From Cytophagales bacterium (GTDB lineage Bacteria; Bacteroidota; Bacteroidia; Cytophagales; Cyclobacteriaceae), in assembly GCA_003500135.1 (NCBI GenBank), contig DNTA01000013.1, positions 1-20,219 of the forward strand: 20,219 bases of DNA, written 5' to 3'. The stretch's first letter is position 1, and every line of letters begins with the position of its first letter. The notes beneath the pieces were generated by a model. That model made no database searches. It worked only from the letters and a program-made list of their open reading frames with translations, and was not told the DNA's origin. Positions 1 to 8,140 of this stretch are shown piece by piece. The position numbers were made by a program, and so were the translations under genes.

Positions 1-1936
1 TCAGCTCCTCCTGAGTTGCCTCCATTTCTTCCGCATTTTGGCGCAGAATCTCCTGCTGCTCCCGAAGCTCTGAACTCATTTTTTGGGACTCTTCAAGTAA
101 GTTTCGGGTACGTTCATTAACCTTGATGTTAAACACGGTACGTGCCAGGATTTCACTTAGCTCTTCGACGAACCTTACTTCACGATCAGAGAATTTTTGC
201 AGCCCGGCAAACTCGAGTACCCCAAATACTTTTTCATTCGTGATTAGCGGGGTGATCAAAATACAAGTAGGACGCTGATCTCCAAGGATTCCCGATGTTA
301 TACTTACATAATCGTCAGGTATTTCAGTTCTCATAACAGTGGCCTGTTCGGCAGCAACCTGACCTACGAGCCCCTGGGCCATTTTGAACCTTGAGCTTAA
401 ATATTTCTTTTTGTTATATGCATAGGCGGCTTTTAAATCAATGTAGGCGTTTTTTTCGCCCTCATTTTCCACGATATAAAAAGCGCCCTGGATAGCCCCG
501 ATTTTATTGGTTACATATGAAATAACATCATCCCCCAAATCATCGATTGAATCGTGTCGCCTGAGGATTTCGCTGATTTCAGCTATTCCTGTAACAATCC
601 AGTTCCTTGCTTTATCACGACGCTCATTCTCCTGAAGGCTGCTGCGCATTTCGAGTAAGGCATTACCCAAAATATCGCTCTTACTTTGAGACTGGAATTG
701 CGCATCAAAATTTCCTGCACCAATTTTCGCTGCAAAATCAGCATTTTTGCGAAGGGCCTTAACCACCTCATTGGTAGTTTCTGCCATTTGCCCGATTTCA
801 TCATCATATTTTTTCTCCACCTTATCGGGAAGAATCCCTTGTGATAGAGAACGTAAAGTGTTTTTTAGGGAAAGAATGGGACTTATGAAGAATTGAGAAA
901 ACAAAAGGGCAATTAATATTGTGAACAAAACGATAAAGCTACCATAAATGGCAAAAGTCTTTACCACATTAAATGCCTGGTACTTGATTTCGGCCCGATC
1001 TACCTTAAGTACGAGGCCCCAGTTGACTTCAGGAATATGTTTGCGCACTGCCATCACTTCATCACCTTTATAATCAATGGCATAGCTCGTTCCTTCATTT
1101 CCCTGAGTGGCCTTTACTATCGGCGTATTGCTTTGATCCTTTGATATGCCGATTTTTGTGGTATCCCTTTTAGGCTGCATGAGGTACGCTGCCATGTTTT
1201 CTTTGTCCCGTGCAAGTATCGTTTCAACCGACTGGCCCAAATCGATATTCCTATTCAGATTTTCAAATAAAGGCGTCAAATCTTTTTCAATGAAAACTAA
1301 TGATTCCACATCGCCAAGGCTATTAAAAACTGCCATACCTCCTGCAATGCGCTTTTTGCCATTTTCTTCATAAACTTCACTCAGATAGTAACTCTCTTTG
1401 GTAGCTGAGGCAGCATCGGGGTCATAACCTCCCAGCATGGCGCTTATAGAGCTTTCAGAACCTCCCACCTGATGTGTAATATTACCCTGAGGATCAGCAA
1501 TGGCTATTTGTGAAGCGCCGATGGCATCGCTGTACCTCTCGATCAATTCCTGTACATTTTTTTCACCTCCCGTTTCAGGCGATGCCGATTCTTCCATATT
1601 CAGGTCAAAGCCCATACCCATCGGCATATCCATTGATATTTCATCAGGCCCTTCCGTGGCGGTTGTATCCGATTCATCGTTTGCTATGGTTGATGCATCA
1701 CCTTTCAGTGCATTCTGTTGCGCCAGATAGCTGACATTTTTTTCGAGCGAGGACAAAAAGTCCTGAACACTTTGTACATGTACCTCGGCGAGCGATTCCA
1801 TGCTTGCCCGATACTTATTGTTGAGGTTTTCAACATTTAATCTGTATGAAATGTAGGCCGAAGTTGCTACTGTAACTAGCACCAAAAAAATGATCAGCCC
1901 TGATAACATGACTCGTAAACTTAGTTTATCAAACAT
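1..1936 (-). CDS. Membrane sensor protein, HAMP and GAF domains, C-terminus beyond window (partial)
   Basis: The reading frame is open from an ATG at 1936 to the left edge, giving 645 residues without the C-terminus. Seen: a first membrane helix at about residues 9-31, a predicted periplasmic region of about 290 residues (Cache-like in size and placement), a second helix at about 326-352, a HAMP-like segment at about 345-400 with a second amphipathic repeat to about 445, a GAF domain at about 460-600, and a Glu/Gln-rich coiled coil from about 600. The periplasmic part holds an acidic insert with Met at 102, 104, 106, 108 and 114. In Bacteroidota, proteins with this order often continue into PAS and histidine-kinase domains; the output domain here is unknown. 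It is the last visible gene of the operon with cheR-like, cheB-like and GAF genes, 25 bp after the GAF gene. It is probably a signal-transducing sensor and perhaps the substrate of the two methylation enzymes (inference). Confidence 0.85.
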   Translation of the reverse strand, partial: MFDKLSLRVMLSGLIIFLVLVTVATSAYISYRLNVENLNNKYRASMESLAEVHVQSVQDFLSSLEKNVSYLAQQNALKGDASTIANDESDTTATEGPDEISMDMPMGMGFDLNMEESASPETGGEKNVQELIERYSDAIGASQIAIADPQGNITHQVGGSESSISAMLGGYDPDAASATKESYYLSEVYEENGKKRIAGGMAVFNSLGDVESLVFIEKDLTPLFENLNRNIDLGQSVETILARDKENMAAYLMQPKRDTTKIGISKDQSNTPIVKATQGNEGTSYAIDYKGDEVMAVRKHIPEVNWGLVLKVDRAEIKYQAFNVVKTFAIYGSFIVLFTILIALLFSQFFISPILSLKNTLRSLSQGILPDKVEKKYDDEIGQMAETTNEVVKALRKNADFAAKIGAGNFDAQFQSQSKSDILGNALLEMRSSLQENERRDKARNWIVTGIAEISEILRRHDSIDDLGDDVISYVTNKIGAIQGAFYIVENEGEKNAYIDLKAAYAYNKKKYLSSRFKMAQGLVGQVAAEQATVMRTEIPDDYVSITSGILGDQRPTCILITPLITNEKVFGVLEFAGLQKFSDREVRFVEELSEILARTVFNIKVNERTRNLLEESQKMSSELREQQEILRQNAEEMEATQEEL

Positions 1937-1961
1937 TACACGGTCTTTTTATATCAAAAAG

Positions 1962-2807
1962 TTATTTCTTTTTATCTGATTTTTTCGTTTTGCCTGCTTC
2001 ACTTTCTTTACTGGTTTTAGGCTTTTCTGTAACCAGTAGCGCCAGCGCTGCATCAATCAGTTTTTCATCTGCTTCTTTAAATTCTTTGAAAGAGGCAATT
2101 TCGGCCACGGCAATCACTTTATCATCAACTTTTATTGGAGTAATGATCAGGTGATTAGGTGACGAACTACCCAGGCCTGACAAAATGGTAATATAACCAT
2201 CAGGCACATCCTGAATATTCACTTTTTTTCCTTCTTTGGCCACCTGTCCCGCAAGGCCTTCGCCAAATTCGAATTTAAGTTTTTCACTTTCCGGCATGCT
2301 ATAGGCATAGGCGGCAGACATCTTAATGTAGCGCTTCCCTTCTTCTTCTTCCACATCATAAAGTACTGCCTGAGATGCTTCCACTTCATTGCAAATACTG
2401 CTCAGTAATGAATGTTTCTTGTTTTCATCTCCTTTTGCACTTTTGATTTTTGATTCAATGCTTTTAAGCTGTTTTTCATCAAAATCAACTTCAAGTTCCT
2501 TTTGTCGCTTTTCGCGTTCCTTGTCCTTTTCCTTTTGCGTTTTTTCCACGTAAACGATCTTCTCGTTTTCTTTTGTATAGTTAAGCAAAAATATGGAGAT
2601 AATATTGGCTGCAAGGCCTATGACAAGCAATACGGCAATGACAATGTAGCCTCTTTGTAAGTATGGATTAATCAGCGCCATTTGTGTTAAATCAATGTGC
2701 TGAAGAAAGTATTCGGAAAGGTTGAATAGATAATAAGCCAAAAAAATGATGCCTAATACATAAAATACAACCAGAAAGACATTTAATTTTTTATAAAAAG
2801 TTTTCAT
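1962..2807 (-). CDS. Small membrane-anchored GAF-domain protein
   Basis: 281 residues. Two hydrophobic segments (about 9-31 and 50-74) are followed by a highly charged Lys/Glu coiled-coil-like stretch (about 78-125), a GAF domain (about 127-257) and a Lys/Ser-rich tail. The GAF domain resembles that of the downstream sensor: both have an AAYAY motif, a GL(A/V)GQVA motif, a YxxI(L/T)SG motif and an ITP motif in the same order, which suggests the two arose by duplication. No catalytic or DNA-binding domain is visible, so the protein may act as a membrane-tethered accessory that senses a small molecule or pairs with the sensor. GAF domains bind small ligands or mediate dimerisation; the ligand cannot be read here. 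It starts 5 bp after the cheB-like gene and is clearly in the same operon. Confidence 0.85.
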   Translation of the reverse strand: MKTFYKKLNVFLVVFYVLGIIFLAYYLFNLSEYFLQHIDLTQMALINPYLQRGYIVIAVLLVIGLAANIISIFLLNYTKENEKIVYVEKTQKEKDKEREKRQKELEVDFDEKQLKSIESKIKSAKGDENKKHSLLSSICNEVEASQAVLYDVEEEEGKRYIKMSAAYAYSMPESEKLKFEFGEGLAGQVAKEGKKVNIQDVPDGYITILSGLGSSSPNHLIITPIKVDDKVIAVAEIASFKEFKEADEKLIDAALALLVTEKPKTSKESEAGKTKKSDKKK

Positions 2808-2812
2808 TCAAC

Positions 2813-3403
2813 TTAATATTGTTTACTCAGTTGGTTCAGAAATTTAATAATATTTTCAATAGTTAGCGTATAATCTATCGGAGTAATCTTTAAAGCAGCA
2901 CTTGGCATGGTATCTATCATGCATTCGTCGGGGTTCTGAACAATGGTAATTCCACCCCTGTCATGAATGTATTTCATACCTTTTGCCCCGTCTCTGTTCG
3001 CTCCTGAAAGCAATATACCTACCAGCTTATCTTTATAGGCATAGGCCGCAGTTTCCAGGGTAATATCAATTGCCGGGCGCGAATTATTGACCATCTCTTC
3101 AGTAGACAAAGCGAAGTAGTGCCCAAGTTCGATGCATAGGTGATAGTTGGCCGGCGCCAGATACACCTCGCCTTTTTTGATTTTTTGTTTATCGAAAGGT
3201 TCTATCACGTTTTTCACACTTTTAATATTCAGGGCCTCCATGAAACCATTTCTGACATGTTTAAGCCTATGCAGGCACATAATTATCGGGATTGGGAAAT
3301 TTTCAGGAATTCCAGACAATATCTTGGTTATACCCTGAAAACTTCCGGCTGAGCCTCCAATTACGACCGCTTTGTATTTATTGCTAAGATTGTCAAATCT
3401 CAT
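2813..3403 (-). CDS. cheB: Stand-alone CheB-type protein-glutamate methylesterase domain
   Basis: 196 residues covering only the methylesterase domain; the N-terminal receiver domain of classical CheB is absent. The catalytic triad known from CheB is recognisable: Ser18 in the GGSAGS motif, His45 in CLHR and Asp138 in SGANRDGAKGM. CheB enzymes remove methyl groups from glutamates (and deamidate glutamines) on chemoreceptors in the cytoplasm. Without a receiver domain, the activity cannot be switched by phosphorylation on the same chain. The gene lies 23 bp downstream of a cheR-like methyltransferase and 5 bp upstream of the GAF gene, so the writer and eraser of methylation are made together with a sensor. 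The family assignment is firm; the target protein is inferred. Confidence 0.93.
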   Translation of the reverse strand: MRFDNLSNKYKAVVIGGSAGSFQGITKILSGIPENFPIPIIMCLHRLKHVRNGFMEALNIKSVKNVIEPFDKQKIKKGEVYLAPANYHLCIELGHYFALSTEEMVNNSRPAIDITLETAAYAYKDKLVGILLSGANRDGAKGMKYIHDRGGITIVQNPDECMIDTMPSAALKITPIDYTLTIENIIKFLNQLSKQY

Positions 3404-3426
3404 TGTTTCAAATCTAATCCTGGCCT

Positions 3427-4251
3427 TTATTCCTTGATCTTTTTATAGATCTTTTCCTCATTGTTTACCACAATGAACTTGTTGGCTATTTCACACCAGA
3501 TAAGCGATTCTTTGGACCCAATCGCCAGATAGCCATATTTAAAAGTGCTTTCATGAAGCTTTTTCAACACGTCGTTTTGTAATGACTGGTTGAAATAGAT
3601 CATAACATTTCGGCAAAGCACCAGATCAAATTTGCTGAAAATCGGGCCTGTGACAAGGTCGTGCTTCCGGTACGAAACCGACTGCACCAATGATTTGTCC
3701 ATATATATTTTGCCGTCCTTCTCCTTATAATAATCATCAAAACTGGAATTGCCCTCGAACCGGACATAATTTTTACGGTTCAAATCCATGTTTTTAGCAA
3801 GATATATCCCTGACTTTGCTATTTCTATAATCCTGTCATCGATATCAGTTGCCACAATACGTGCATTGTCAAGAATGCCCATCTCTTTTAACAGGATTGC
3901 CATTGAATATACTTCCTCGCCTGATGAACACCCTGCATGCCATATACTTATTTTTTGGTGGTTCAAAAGTATATTGGGAATGATCTTTTCTTTTAGTTCG
4001 CGCCAAAATGGCGGATCGCGGAACATTTCCGTCACGTTAACGGTGATTTCCGATAGAAACTCCTCGAAAAATACGGGGTCTTCTTCAACCTTTTTGGTTA
4101 GGGCATCTAACCCCTTGAAGTTATATAGTTCGAGAATCCTGCTGATCCTCCTTTTAAAAGAAGACATAGCATAATTGGTTAAGTCGTAATTGTACTTTTC
4201 CTTTACCAGCTGTGTTAATCTTCTTAAATCTACAATATGAATCTCTTGCAT
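3427..4251 (-). CDS. cheR: CheR-type SAM-dependent protein methyltransferase
   Basis: 274 residues, the usual length for CheR. The N-terminal helical domain (about 1-75) is followed by a TEMFRDP segment (residues 74-80, equivalent to the TxFFRD motif), the SAM-binding motif GCSSGEE at 107-113, and the LCRNVMIYF motif near residue 213. CheR transfers methyl groups from S-adenosylmethionine to glutamates of chemoreceptors. No C-terminal NWETF-binding or TPR extension is visible. It is the first gene of the minus-strand operon cheR > cheB > GAF > sensor. The ATG at 4251 sits at the natural start of the helical domain. The 229 bp upstream should hold the operon promoter, but I could not find a convincing -33/-7 pair. 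The family is clear; a role outside chemotaxis is inferred from the context. Confidence 0.94.
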   Translation of the reverse strand: MQEIHIVDLRRLTQLVKEKYNYDLTNYAMSSFKRRISRILELYNFKGLDALTKKVEEDPVFFEEFLSEITVNVTEMFRDPPFWRELKEKIIPNILLNHQKISIWHAGCSSGEEVYSMAILLKEMGILDNARIVATDIDDRIIEIAKSGIYLAKNMDLNRKNYVRFEGNSSFDDYYKEKDGKIYMDKSLVQSVSYRKHDLVTGPIFSKFDLVLCRNVMIYFNQSLQNDVLKKLHESTFKYGYLAIGSKESLIWCEIANKFIVVNNEEKIYKKIKE

Positions 4252-4480
4252 TGCAGGTTTTTTTCAAATGTTCTGGTCAAACCTTTTCGTTACAGGCCTT
4301 TAATTCTAAATTGATCCGACCCCATTCCCAACATATTTCGAAAGATAAAATATTTAGGATAGAAATTAGTTGAATTTTCGGTTAAATGGATAAATTACCC
4401 TACGAAAATATCGATTTGGTGCATTATTTTAAACATATTGATACCTAAACCATAACATCAATAAACAACGCCTACCCCAT

Positions 4481-5836
4481 ATGAAAAAGATACTAATTCT
4501 CGGCGCCGGTCGTTCGTCAGGCCACCTTATTGAATACCTGATCACCCAGGCTCATAAGTACCACTGGAAATTGCGCGTGGGAGATTATTCCATTGACCTG
4601 GCCCATGAAAAAATTAAAGATGCCAACAACGCAAAAGCGTTCCATTTTGATGCTCAAAATGAAGGTCAATGCATTAGAGAAATATCTGATTGTGACCTGG
4701 TAATAAGCATGCTACCTGCCAATATGCACATTTCCATAGCTCAGTTTTGCATAGAACTGGGCAAAAATATGGTGACCGCTTCATATGTTTCTGATGCTTT
4801 CAAAAGCCTGGATGCCCCTGCCAAAGAGAAAGGGCTTACTATTTTGAAAGAATGTGGTCTCGACCCAGGTATTGATCATATGTCGGCAATGTTTGTAATG
4901 GATCAAATACGCAAAAAAGGCGGGGATTTAACTTCTTTTGAAACATTTACCGGAGGTTTACTGGCCCCAACTACTGATGATAATCCATGGCAATACAAAT
5001 TTACCTGGAACCCGAGAAATGTTGTTTTGGCAGGAAATGGAACAGTTAAATTTATCCAGGAGGGCCGCTTTAAATACATCCCTTACCACAGGCTTTTTAA
5101 GAGGACAGAAGTCATCCATATCCCTGAATATGGATATTTTGAAGGTTATGCCAACCGCGACTCGCTTAAATATCTTGAGATATACGGATTGGAGGGTATT
5201 AGAACGCTCTATCGAGGCACTTTAAGACGGCCGGGATTTTGCAAAACTTGGAATATATTTGTGCAACTTGGCGCCACTGACGATTCGTATGAGATGGAAG
5301 GTGTGCACAAAATGACCCATCGGCAGTTCATCAATTCATTTTTAAGTTATAACCCCTACGATAGCGTTGAGCTTAAACTTGCCCACTACATGAACTTGGA
5401 CCGCGATGCCCAGGAAATGTATATGCTGAAATGGCTCGGAATGTTTGAAAATGAACCCATAGGCTTGAAAAAGGGAACACCTGCACAAATATTGGAACAT
5501 ATTTTAAAGAAAAAATGGACCCTTAACCCTGACGATCGTGATATGATTGTGATGTGGCACAAGTTTGAATATACTATGAATGGTGAAAATTACGTAACCA
5601 CTTCGCATATGGTAGCCGAGGGTGAGAATGCGACCAATACAGCTATGGCCAAAACGGTCGGGTTACCTCTCGGGATAGCGGCAAAAAATATATTATTGGG
5701 CAAAATTGATGCCCCCGGGCTGATCGTGCCCAATGTTCCTGAAGTATACCTTCCGGTTTTGAAAGAATTGAAAAAGTACGGAATCAGGTTTTATGAAGAG
5801 GGGAAAAAAATCACAAATGCAGGTAGTATGGTTTAA
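4481..5836 (+). CDS. Saccharopine dehydrogenase family protein (LYS9-like)
   Basis: 451 residues. The N-terminus has a Rossmann NAD(P)-binding motif, GAGRSSG at residues 8-14, followed by an SMLPANMH segment near 76-83 and the family hallmark LDPGIDHM at 127-134, leading into the C-terminal catalytic domain. Saccharopine dehydrogenases interconvert saccharopine with glutamate plus aminoadipate semialdehyde, or with lysine plus 2-oxoglutarate, in lysine metabolism; related members act on carboxyspermidine. The window has no aminotransferase or second lysine enzyme, so the exact substrate is open. The gene stands alone on this strand. Its last 26 bp overlap the end of the convergent tRNA methyltransferase gene. 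The start at 4481 begins exactly at the beta strand of the Rossmann fold. Confidence 0.9.
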   Translation: MKKILILGAGRSSGHLIEYLITQAHKYHWKLRVGDYSIDLAHEKIKDANNAKAFHFDAQNEGQCIREISDCDLVISMLPANMHISIAQFCIELGKNMVTASYVSDAFKSLDAPAKEKGLTILKECGLDPGIDHMSAMFVMDQIRKKGGDLTSFETFTGGLLAPTTDDNPWQYKFTWNPRNVVLAGNGTVKFIQEGRFKYIPYHRLFKRTEVIHIPEYGYFEGYANRDSLKYLEIYGLEGIRTLYRGTLRRPGFCKTWNIFVQLGATDDSYEMEGVHKMTHRQFINSFLSYNPYDSVELKLAHYMNLDRDAQEMYMLKWLGMFENEPIGLKKGTPAQILEHILKKKWTLNPDDRDMIVMWHKFEYTMNGENYVTTSHMVAEGENATNTAMAKTVGLPLGIAAKNILLGKIDAPGLIVPNVPEVYLPVLKELKKYGIRFYEEGKKITNAGSMV

Positions 5837-6518
5837 GAAGTGATTTAAAGGCTTCTGTATATTCACCTTCCCCGTTTTTAATTATAAATGACGATTTATC
5901 GAAAGGCACTTCATTAAACGAAAAAGCATTAATAACACCGTTAATAGGTTGCTCGGCCTGGTCATAAATATCTAGTTGCTGAAACCAGTAGAGATTTTTG
6001 GCCTGCGCACGCTGACGAAAATGCCTGGCTTCTTCTTCTGGCAATAGCACGTAAAAACGTCCGTTTTCTTTCATTAGCCTCAATACCGCATCAATCAGAT
6101 CGTTTTGAGATAGAGAAGCGCCGTGACGGGCCAGATTTATTTCATTGTTGATTGATAAATGTTGATTTGAATAAAAGGGCGGGTTGGATACTATTAAATC
6201 GTAACGTTTGCCCGGCTGGAACTGCTGAACGGCACTTTGGTGTACATTTACCTGACCCGACCATTTGCTCGCCTGCACATTCTGTTTGGCTTGTTGAAAA
6301 GCATGCTCCTCAATTTCAACTGCATCGATTGCTGCCTCTACATAGCGCTGTGCGAGCATAAGCGAAAGTAAGCCCGTTCCCGTTCCGATATCAAGAATAT
6401 TAATGGGTAGTGAGGCTTCGGCATATGCACCTAGTATGCATGCCAAAGTACTGACTTTCATAGCGCTCTTATCCTGTTGAATGGTAAATTCTTTAAACTG
6501 AAAATAATCGTTTGCCAT
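5811..6518 (-). CDS. trmN: tRNA1(Val) (adenine-37-N6)-methyltransferase (TrmN6/YfiC family)
   Basis: 235 residues from the ATG at 6518. That start is preferred over an in-frame TTG at 6557, because it places the family's usual beginning (FQFKxF, then DKSAMKV near residues 16-22) at the N-terminus. Seen: the SAM-binding motif DIGTGTG at 43-49 and the NPPFY motif at 112-116, the catalytic signature of N6-adenine methyltransferases. The known member methylates A37 of tRNA1(Val) in the cytoplasm. Its stop lies inside the last codons of the convergent saccharopine dehydrogenase-like gene, a 26-bp tail-to-tail overlap. It is separated by 153 bp from the upstream rnhA gene on the same strand, so it probably has its own promoter. 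Confidence 0.88.
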   Translation of the reverse strand: MANDYFQFKEFTIQQDKSAMKVSTLACILGAYAEASLPINILDIGTGTGLLSLMLAQRYVEAAIDAVEIEEHAFQQAKQNVQASKWSGQVNVHQSAVQQFQPGKRYDLIVSNPPFYSNQHLSINNEINLARHGASLSQNDLIDAVLRLMKENGRFYVLLPEEEARHFRQRAQAKNLYWFQQLDIYDQAEQPINGVINAFSFNEVPFDKSSFIIKNGEGEYTEAFKSLLKPYYLHL

Positions 6519-6527
6519 TACAAAATA

Positions 6528-6539
6528 TTTTGCGCAAAA
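6528..6539. repeat. 12-bp perfect palindrome upstream of trmN
   Basis: TTTTGCGCAAAA is a perfect 12-bp palindrome whose near edge lies 9 bp from the predicted trmN start codon. It could be a protein-binding site or part of the 5' leader, but short AT-flanked palindromes occur by chance and nothing else supports a function. Confidence 0.3.
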
Positions 6540-6671
6540 AAACAAAGAATTTGGCAATCTTGATGCCTTAATGATATTATTAATAATTAAATTCTTTAAA
6601 TTTTATTTATATATCATTGACTGTCAGCTTATTGCGTCGAATTGCTTGAATGATGGAAATGATCTTCGCCA

Positions 6672-7133
6672 TTATGCCTGCTGCTCGTAGCCCACATCTA
6701 CTATAAGGTTATCACCCTCGGCACTTTGTACAGCCAGTTGGTCGCACCTCTCGTTTTCTGTGTTGCCCGCATGACCTTTCACCCATTTGAAGGTGACTTG
6801 CTGTGGCGGAAACTTGCGGTAAATATTCAGAAACCGTTGCCACAGATCGGGATTTTTTACTTTTTTAAATCCCTTTTTGATCCACCCATCTAACCAGCGC
6901 TGGTTGATGGCATCAACTACATATTTTGAGTCTGAATAAACCAAAACCTTCATGTCCCGTTTTTTCAGGGCTTCCAATGCTTTGATGACCGCAAGAAGCT
7001 CCATTCGATTATTGGTAGTTTTACGAAATCCCTCACTCAGCTCCTTGCGATGTTTCCCTGAAAGAAGCACCACTCCATAACCACCCGGTCCGGGATTACC
7101 TCTGGAAGCGCCGTCGGTGTATATGGTTATCAT
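6672..7133 (-). CDS. rnhA: Ribonuclease HI
   Basis: 153 residues, the normal length for bacterial RNase HI. The metal-binding carboxylates are all present: Asp7 (in YTDGASRGNPG), Glu45 (in NRMEL), Asp68 (in YSDSKYV) and Asp131 (in ERCDQLA), with the active-site His121 in KGHAGN. The enzyme cuts the RNA strand of RNA-DNA hybrids, clearing R-loops and Okazaki primers. The start codon shares one base with the marC-family stop (TAATG), so translation is likely coupled. It is the last gene of the aroQ > marC > rnhA operon. Confidence 0.96.
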   Translation of the reverse strand: MITIYTDGASRGNPGPGGYGVVLLSGKHRKELSEGFRKTTNNRMELLAVIKALEALKKRDMKVLVYSDSKYVVDAINQRWLDGWIKKGFKKVKNPDLWQRFLNIYRKFPPQQVTFKWVKGHAGNTENERCDQLAVQSAEGDNLIVDVGYEQQA

Positions 7134-7699
7134 TAAATGAAATTGGTTTTAAAGATTTTTATAGCAATGGAAAGGAGAATGATTCCAAAAAGTTTCCGCA
7201 AAACACTTATTCCCGCTTCTCCTATTCTTTTATCAAGCCAGGCAGAAGATTTGAGTACGAGATATACAAAAATAAGGTTAATAACAATTCCTATCAGAAT
7301 GTTGGTTTGTGCATACTCCGATTTGAGGGTAAGAATAGTGGTAAGTGACCCTGCTCCGGCAATCAGAGGAAAAGCTAACGGAACTATAGAACCAGATGCT
7401 CCTTTGGTGGGATCTATTTTGAAAAAATCACGGCCCAGAATCATCTCCATTCCTATAATAAAAAGTATAATCGCCCCGGCAACGGCAAAAGACTGTACAT
7501 CGATTCCAAACAATTTTAAAATGCTTTCTCCCAGAAAAAGAAATACAACCATCAAAACCAATGAAATGATTGTCGCCTTTTCTGACTGAATGTGGCCTTC
7601 TTTTTTCCTTACTTCCATAATGATGGGTATGGAACCTATTATGTCGATCACCGAAAATAAAATCAGTGTTACAGACGCAATTTCTTTGAAATTGAGCAT
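7133..7699 (-). CDS. MarC family integral membrane protein
   Basis: 188 residues, about six hydrophobic segments, close to the usual MarC (UPF0056) length. Recognisable family features are an N-terminal DIIGSIPI-type segment and a PLAFPLIAGAGSLTTI segment in the middle of the chain. The family sits in the inner membrane; its transport substrate is not established, and an early link to multiple antibiotic resistance was not confirmed. The gene follows aroQ by 13 bp and overlaps rnhA by one base, so the three are co-transcribed. The neighbours give no hint about its substrate. Confidence 0.9.
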   Translation of the reverse strand: MLNFKEIASVTLILFSVIDIIGSIPIIMEVRKKEGHIQSEKATIISLVLMVVFLFLGESILKLFGIDVQSFAVAGAIILFIIGMEMILGRDFFKIDPTKGASGSIVPLAFPLIAGAGSLTTILTLKSEYAQTNILIGIVINLIFVYLVLKSSAWLDKRIGEAGISVLRKLFGIILLSIAIKIFKTNFI

Positions 7700-7712
7700 G
7701 GAAAAATATCTT

Positions 7713-8132
7713 TTATTTATTCAAAAATGATTGGAGCGCAAGATGGTAACCTTTTAATCCAAATCCAATTACCAAGCCCTTACAAACCGGTGAGAGGTAA
7801 CTTTTATGACGAAAGTTTTCACGTGAATATACGTTGGATATATGCACTTCTACTACAGGGGACCTAACCGCGGATATGGCATCAGCAATAGCGATGGAGG
7901 TATGTGTATATGCGCCCGCATTTAAAACTATTCCGTCATAATCGAAGCCAACTTCATGTATTTTATCGATAATTGCCCCTTCATGGTTCGACTGATAGTA
8001 TTCAAGCCACAGGTCGGTAAATTCATTTTTCAGTGTTTCGAAATATTGTTCAAATGAAGTATTGCCGTAAATTTCCTTTTCTCTTTGGCCCAATAAGTTT
8101 AAATTAGGGCCGTTTATTATGATGAATTTCAT
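7713..8132 (-). CDS. aroQ: Type II 3-dehydroquinate dehydratase
   Basis: 139 residues, typical for the type II (dodecameric) enzyme. Seen: the N-terminal NGPNLNLLGQRE motif with Arg17 and catalytic Tyr22, the QSNHEG substrate-loop motif at 47-52, NAGAYTHTS at 71-79, and the active-site His97 in VEVHISN. The enzyme dehydrates 3-dehydroquinate to 3-dehydroshikimate in the shikimate pathway to aromatic amino acids. It is the first gene of the operon with marC-family and rnhA genes and is divergent from xerD with only 8 bp between the start codons. Its promoter must therefore lie inside the xerD coding sequence. Confidence 0.96.
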   Translation of the reverse strand: MKFIIINGPNLNLLGQREKEIYGNTSFEQYFETLKNEFTDLWLEYYQSNHEGAIIDKIHEVGFDYDGIVLNAGAYTHTSIAIADAISAVRSPVVEVHISNVYSRENFRHKSYLSPVCKGLVIGFGLKGYHLALQSFLNK

Positions 8133-8140
8133 GTTCGATA

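Noticed and set aside
3788..4174. Open frame of 128 codons on the plus strand inside cheR
   Set aside because: It is antisense to conserved CheR motifs and has no recognisable domain.
6519..6557. Longer TrmN form starting at TTG 6557
   Set aside because: The extra 13 residues precede the normal family start and need a rarer start codon; the ATG at 6518 fits better.
7137..7589. Open frame of 150 codons on the plus strand
   Set aside because: It is the complement of the well-supported marC-family gene and shows no family features.
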